From positions 1-24,771 of the forward strand of contig CAKTHW010000016.1 of the NCBI GenBank assembly GCA_934565425.1: a DNA stretch of 24,771 nt. The letters are read 5' to 3'. The notes under the pieces were generated by a model. The model searched no databases and was not told the DNA's origin. It saw nothing but the letters and a program-made list of their open reading frames with translations. The stretch is from an uncultured Oscillospiraceae bacterium. GTDB taxonomy: Bacteria; Bacillota; Clostridia; Oscillospirales; Oscillospiraceae. Shown in pieces: positions 21,910 through 24,771 of the stretch (within the stretch, counting starts at the first letter, position 1; each line of letters starts with the position of its first letter). Made by a program: the position numbers and the translations under genes.

Positions 21910-22128
21910 ATAACTGAATAGGCAGAGTAGGCGCACGTGTGTTTGCGGTTTGCTTGGGATCATCCTGACAGCCGCGCCAGTACCAGTGAGACGGGGAGTT
22001 GCTCACCGGGCGAATGGGTCCCCCACCCGACAGTGCGTGTGCCGCATCCCGCTGCCGCATACCAAATGAGGTATCGTTCTGCACAACAGATTCGGGATGT
22101 CTGGCTCCACGCCATGGCATCCTTTTTT
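21910..22128 (+). ncRNA. Structured non-coding RNA of about 215 nt, family not certain (raiA-like is one candidate)
   Basis: Promoter at 21876-21903 and terminator at 22095-22128 define a unit with no ribosome-binding site or credible frame. The ends pair: CTGAAT 21914-21919 with ATTCGG 22090-22095, and GCAGAG 21922-21927 with TTCTGC 22077-22082. Inside are GGCGCAC 21930-21936/GTGTGCC 22037-22043, GGGAT 21956-21960/ATCCC 22046-22050, hairpin GTGAG/CTCAC (21986-22006), hairpin GGGT/ACCC (22016-22028) and hairpin ATACC/GGTAT (22059-22074). The loop GGGG (21993-21996) can kiss the CCCCC loop (22020-22024). It is not a rod, which argues against 6S RNA, and lacks the conserved cores of SRP RNA, RNase P, tmRNA, T-box, lysine, cobalamin or FMN elements as I know them. 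Size and clostridial context would suit the raiA RNA, but I cannot confirm that from memory. Confidence 0.72.
22095..22128 (+). terminator. Intrinsic terminator of the structured RNA
   Basis: GGATGTCTGGC pairs with GCCATGGCATCC (11 pairs, one bulged T), loop TCCAC, followed by six Ts. Between here and 22302 I see no gene or clear signal. Confidence 0.85.
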
Positions 22129-22302
22129 CTTGCTGTGCCCCCTCCTTTTCTATGCAGCGTTCTGTCACAGTTTCCGGTCTGGATGCCTTGAGCGTCCCAC
22201 CGGCTGTGTACCTTGAAAATCGGATACATGAGCTGAATCACACCATTTACCCACCCATTTTACCTGTAGAATTTTTTCCTGTGAATCTAGCGAAATTCAC
22301 CA

Positions 22303-22330
22303 TTGATTTTTCTGAAAATTGGACTATGAT
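22303..22330 (+). promoter_or_regulatory. Promoter of the HPr-dehydrogenase fusion gene
   Basis: -35 TTGATT, 16-base spacer, -10 TATGAT; predicted leader of about 105 bases. Confidence 0.55.
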
Positions 22331-22336
22331 GTAGGC

Positions 22337-22372
22337 GGAAATCGGGAGAAGCTATTGTTCCCGCCCATTTCC
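22337..22372 (+). promoter_or_regulatory. Leader hairpin of the fusion gene
   Basis: GGAAAT/ATTTCC outer helix and CGGGA/TCCCG inner helix at the very 5' end of the predicted transcript, followed by CATTCTGTTTT. It could stabilise the message or act as a weak attenuator; no known riboswitch recognised. Confidence 0.4.
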
Positions 22373-22441
22373 CATTCTGTTTTAATGTTTATCTTCCAGA
22401 AAGCATAAACCCAATTTTGAAGGATCAGAGGAGGATTTATC

Positions 22442-23749
22442 ATGAGAGCATTCCAGTACACTTGTAAAGCAACCCTGGGTCTGCACGCCCGTCCTGCCGC
22501 CATCCTGGCCACGGAGTGCACCAGTCTGAAGAGTACGGTGACCATTGAAAGCAATGGAATGTCCGCGTCCGGCACTGACGTGCTGGCCATCATCGCCCTG
22601 CGCGCCAAGAAGGGCGACGTCCTGAATATCAAGATCGAAGGCACCCCCGAAGAAGAGGAGCACGATTATGCAAGACTGCAAGAGGTCTTCGCCCATATCA
22701 TCCCCACGGACAACAACCTGAATGTGTTGAAGGTGGCCTTCTACGGCACCAAATCCTATGACAAGATCTTCTTTGAAGAGCTGGCCAAGGACAAGGGCGA
22801 GGGCGCCTACAACTGCGATATCACCTATTTCGACAGCCGCCTGACCGCTGAGACCGTCCACCTGTGCCGGGGCTTTGACGCAGTGTGTATGTTCGTAAAC
22901 GACGAGGCGCCTCGCGCGGTCGTGGAACAGATGAAGAAGAACGGCATCCGCCTCATCCTGCTCCGCTGCGCCGGTTTCAACAATGTTGATCTGGACGCCG
23001 CCAAGGAATGCGGCATCACCGTCCTGCGTGTCCCGGCCTATTCGCCCTATGCAGTAGCCGAACACGCCATGGCCATCCTGCAAGCCGCCAACCGCCGCAT
23101 CGCCAAGGCATACAACAAGGTGAAGGACAACAACTTCGCCCTGAATGGTCTGCTGGGCACCGACCTGCACAACAAGGTGGCAGGCATCGTCACCACCGGC
23201 CGGATTGGCGAGTGTATGGCACGGATCTGCAAGGGCTACGGCATGACCGTCCTGGCCTGGGACGCCTATCCCAACAAGGCATTGGAAGAAGAGGGTCTGC
23301 TGACCTACGTCTCCAAAGAGGAGCTGTTCCAGCGGTCTGACCTGATCTCCGTCCACGGCCCCCTCATCATGGGCGAAGGCGGCACCTACCACCTCATCAA
23401 CGACAAGGCCATCGCCATGATGAAGGATGGCGTCATGCTGGTGAACACCGCTCGCGGCGGCTTCATCGACACCAACGCCCTCATCACCGGCCTGCGGGCT
23501 GGCAAGTTCCACGCTGTGGCTCTGGACGTCTACGAGGGACAGGACGAGGTGGTCTACACCGACCACTCCGATGACATCCTGAGCAACGATGTAGTCGCCC
23601 GTCTGACGTCCTTCCCCCAGGTGGTCGTCACCTCCCATCAGGCTTTCTTCACCAGAGAAGCCTTGCAGGCCATCGCAGCGGATACGCTGGAGAACGCCCG
23701 CAACTTCCTCCAGGGACTGCCCTATGGGAAGGCGGAGGTCGTCCGCTGA
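22442..23749 (+). CDS. HPr phosphocarrier domain fused to D-lactate dehydrogenase-like domain
   Basis: 435 residues; AGGAGG lies eight bases before the ATG. Residues 1-88 are an HPr domain collinear with Bacillus HPr: GLHARPA gives His15 and Arg17, the pair phosphorylated by Enzyme I. Position 46, Ser in Gram-positive HPr and the target of HPr kinase, is Asp here (SGTDVLAII). Residues 94-430 closely follow E. coli LdhA, a D-isomer-specific 2-hydroxyacid dehydrogenase: YGTKSYDK, RCAGFNNVDLDAAKE, RVPAYSPYAVAEHA, VNTARGG. Catalytic Arg338 and His399 are 61 apart as in the family, but position 367, where the catalytic Glu should be, is Gln. The NAD-binding GxGxxG begins with Thr (TTGRIG, 251-256). 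Reduced or changed catalysis, or a sensor role, is inferred. No frameshift or internal start is seen between the domains. Confidence 0.93.
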   Translation: MRAFQYTCKATLGLHARPAAILATECTSLKSTVTIESNGMSASGTDVLAIIALRAKKGDVLNIKIEGTPEEEEHDYARLQEVFAHIIPTDNNLNVLKVAFYGTKSYDKIFFEELAKDKGEGAYNCDITYFDSRLTAETVHLCRGFDAVCMFVNDEAPRAVVEQMKKNGIRLILLRCAGFNNVDLDAAKECGITVLRVPAYSPYAVAEHAMAILQAANRRIAKAYNKVKDNNFALNGLLGTDLHNKVAGIVTTGRIGECMARICKGYGMTVLAWDAYPNKALEEEGLLTYVSKEELFQRSDLISVHGPLIMGEGGTYHLINDKAIAMMKDGVMLVNTARGGFIDTNALITGLRAGKFHAVALDVYEGQDEVVYTDHSDDILSNDVVARLTSFPQVVVTSHQAFFTREALQAIAADTLENARNFLQGLPYGKAEVVR

Positions 23750-23810
23750 AGTGCTGGCACAGGGAGCGACTGCGTGCTTTCCATGTGAGACAATTTCAAA
23801 TGTAACTTTG

Positions 23811-23853
23811 GACTGCGTACCGGGTAAATGGACTCGGTACGCAGTCTTTTTTT
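23811..23853 (+). terminator. Intrinsic terminator after the fusion gene
   Basis: 12-bp perfect stem GACTGCGTACCG/CGGTACGCAGTC, 12-base loop, run of Ts. Confidence 0.93.
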
Positions 23854-23860
23854 CGGAACG

Positions 23861-23890
23861 TTGCAAACCCCTATTACATTTGCCTATCTT
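23861..23890 (+). promoter_or_regulatory. Candidate promoter of folT-folC
   Basis: -35 TTGCAA, 18-base spacer, -10 TATCTT. TATGAT at 23898-23903 looks better but would place the start inside the ribosome-binding site, so it is not preferred. Confidence 0.4.
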
Positions 23891-23918
23891 CGCGTGTTAT
23901 GATAAGGAGGTCACTCTT

Positions 23919-24446
23919 ATGAATCGCACCCACACCCGTACCCTGGCCACCCTGGCCTTGCTCTGCGCCATGGAGATCGTCCTGGCGCGTTTCTGTGTCA
24001 TCTGGATCACCAACAGCATCAAGATCACCTTTGAAGCCATCCCCATCCTCACCGCCGGTCTCCTCTTCGGCCCGGTAGCTGGCGCTGTGGTGGGAGCGGT
24101 ATCCGATATTTTGGGGGCTGGCCTGCTCTCCGGTCTGGGCTGGCTGCCTGTCCTCACCGTCACCCCCACCCTGCTGGGCATCATGGCCGGCCTGCTGCGC
24201 CCCCTGGTCTGGAAACGCCTCACCCTGCCCCGCCTCCTGCTGGTCACCGGCCCTGGCTTCGTGCTGGGCAGTATGTTCTGGACCACTTGGTGGCTGAGCA
24301 CCCTCTACGGCACCCCGCTGCCTGCGCTGCTGGCCGTCCGCGTGCCTCTGTACTGCGTCATCGCTGTGCTGGATACCCTGGTGCTCTTTTTCCTCTGCCG
24401 CAGCGGCGTCTTCCGTCGCCTGGGACTGTGGCCGGAGCAAGCCTAA
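23919..24446 (+). CDS. folT: ECF transporter substrate-binding subunit for folate (FolT)
   Basis: 175 residues and about six membrane helices. FolT/ThiT-like S-component features are present: KITFEAIPILTAGLLFGPVAGAVVG, then SDILGAGL, and LTVTPTLLGIMAGLL. S-components bind the vitamin and dock onto the shared ECF ATPase/EcfT module, encoded elsewhere. Folate specificity is supported by co-location 18 bases upstream of folC. The ATG at 23919 follows AAGGAGG. Confidence 0.9.
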   Translation: MNRTHTRTLATLALLCAMEIVLARFCVIWITNSIKITFEAIPILTAGLLFGPVAGAVVGAVSDILGAGLLSGLGWLPVLTVTPTLLGIMAGLLRPLVWKRLTLPRLLLVTGPGFVLGSMFWTTWWLSTLYGTPLPALLAVRVPLYCVIAVLDTLVLFFLCRSGVFRRLGLWPEQA

Positions 24447-24464
24447 GAAAGAAGGAATCGTTTT

Positions 24465-24771
24465 ATGAGTTACGCCGAAACACTGGCCTATATCCACTCC
24501 GTCAAATGGCAGGGCAGCAAGCCCGGTCTGAGCCGCACCCGCGCCCTGTTGGGCGCCCTGGGCAACCCGGAACGGCAGCTCCGCTTCGTCCACATCGCCG
24601 GCACCAACGGCAAGGGCAGTACCGCCGCCTGTATCGCCAGCTGCCTCCAGGCCGCCGGCTGGCGGGTTGGGCTGTACACCTCCCCCTACATCAACCGGTT
24701 CAATGAGCGGATGCAGGTCAACGGTGTCCCCATCTCCGACGAGGACCTGGAGGCGCTGGTGGATCAGATCC
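24465..24771 (+). CDS. folC: Folylpolyglutamate synthase/dihydrofolate synthase, 5' part only
   Basis: The first 102 residues are present; the gene runs off the window. MSYAETLAYIHSVKWQGSKPGLSR is the usual N-terminus, and the P-loop HIAGTNGKGSTAA is followed by the family-typical YTSPYINRFNERMQVNG. The enzyme adds glutamates to folate (trapping what FolT imports) and may also make dihydrofolate. GAAGGAA precedes the ATG. Confidence 0.97.
   Translation, partial: MSYAETLAYIHSVKWQGSKPGLSRTRALLGALGNPERQLRFVHIAGTNGKGSTAACIASCLQAAGWRVGLYTSPYINRFNERMQVNGVPISDEDLEALVDQI

Noticed and set aside
21910..22128. Lysine riboswitch, 6S RNA or SRP RNA identity for the structured RNA
   Set aside because: GGGGAG and CGAAT pieces recall the lysine element, but the order of AGTA and GGCGC/GCGCC is wrong and no lysine gene follows. 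The fold is branched, not rod-like (6S), and the GGAAG-type SRP core is missing.
23898..23903. TATGAT with TG extension as -10 of folT
   Set aside because: It would start transcription at about 23910, inside or after the AAGGAGG ribosome-binding site.

Overview
The window looks like a moderately GC-rich (roughly 55-60 %) spore-forming gut Clostridia genome, probably Oscillospirales/Ruminococcaceae-like. That placement is inferred from strong AGGAGG ribosome-binding sites, T-rich intrinsic terminators, a CotH-type spore-coat gene, the Bacillus-type yaaL-bofA pair, ECF folate transport and many short lipoproteins. It holds 28 credible genes, the last cut by the window end, and at least one independently transcribed structured RNA. 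No tRNA, rRNA, CRISPR array, transposase or prophage gene was seen.

Layout. The first ~330 bases are a very GC-rich piece of an actinobacterial AhpE-type peroxiredoxin, joined in frame to a truncated CotH-like gene; this is most likely an assembly chimera at a contig end. Then follow a membrane-anchored phospholipase D-like protein (+), an NhaC-type antiporter (-), a lipoprotein (-), a HI0933/BaiN-type flavoprotein (+), a Sel1-repeat protein (-), a lipoprotein serpin (+) and a SatP-type acetate transporter (-). Several convergent pairs share a bidirectional terminator. From 9.5 to 13 kb come an XRE regulator divergent from a zinc-ribbon membrane protein, an AT-richer membrane protein, a pspC/CatA-like acetyltransferase operon behind a near-consensus promoter, and a coiled-coil membrane protein.

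From 13 to 18.3 kb on the minus strand lie a LuxR-type ATPase (LAL/MalT-like) regulator, a DUF2442 protein and three lipoproteins. Divergent from the regulator are two tandem members of the L-2-amino-thiazoline-4-carboxylate (ATC) hydrolase family. The rplM-rpsI operon follows, with an L13-type leader hairpin, and then yaaL-bofA.

The most unusual part is 21.5-23.75 kb. A gene-free stretch contains a ~215-nt structured RNA with its own promoter and terminator, next to a second hairpin-rich segment. Downstream is a single gene that fuses an HPr phosphocarrier domain to a fermentative D-lactate dehydrogenase domain. The HPr half keeps His15 and Arg17 but has Asp at the Ser46 position, a natural equivalent of the S46D mimic of P-Ser-HPr. 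The dehydrogenase half keeps the catalytic Arg and His, but the catalytic Glu is Gln and the first Gly of GxGxxG is Thr. This could be a sensor or regulator linking sugar-phosphotransfer state to pyruvate/NADH rather than an ordinary enzyme. The window ends in a folT-folC folate operon.
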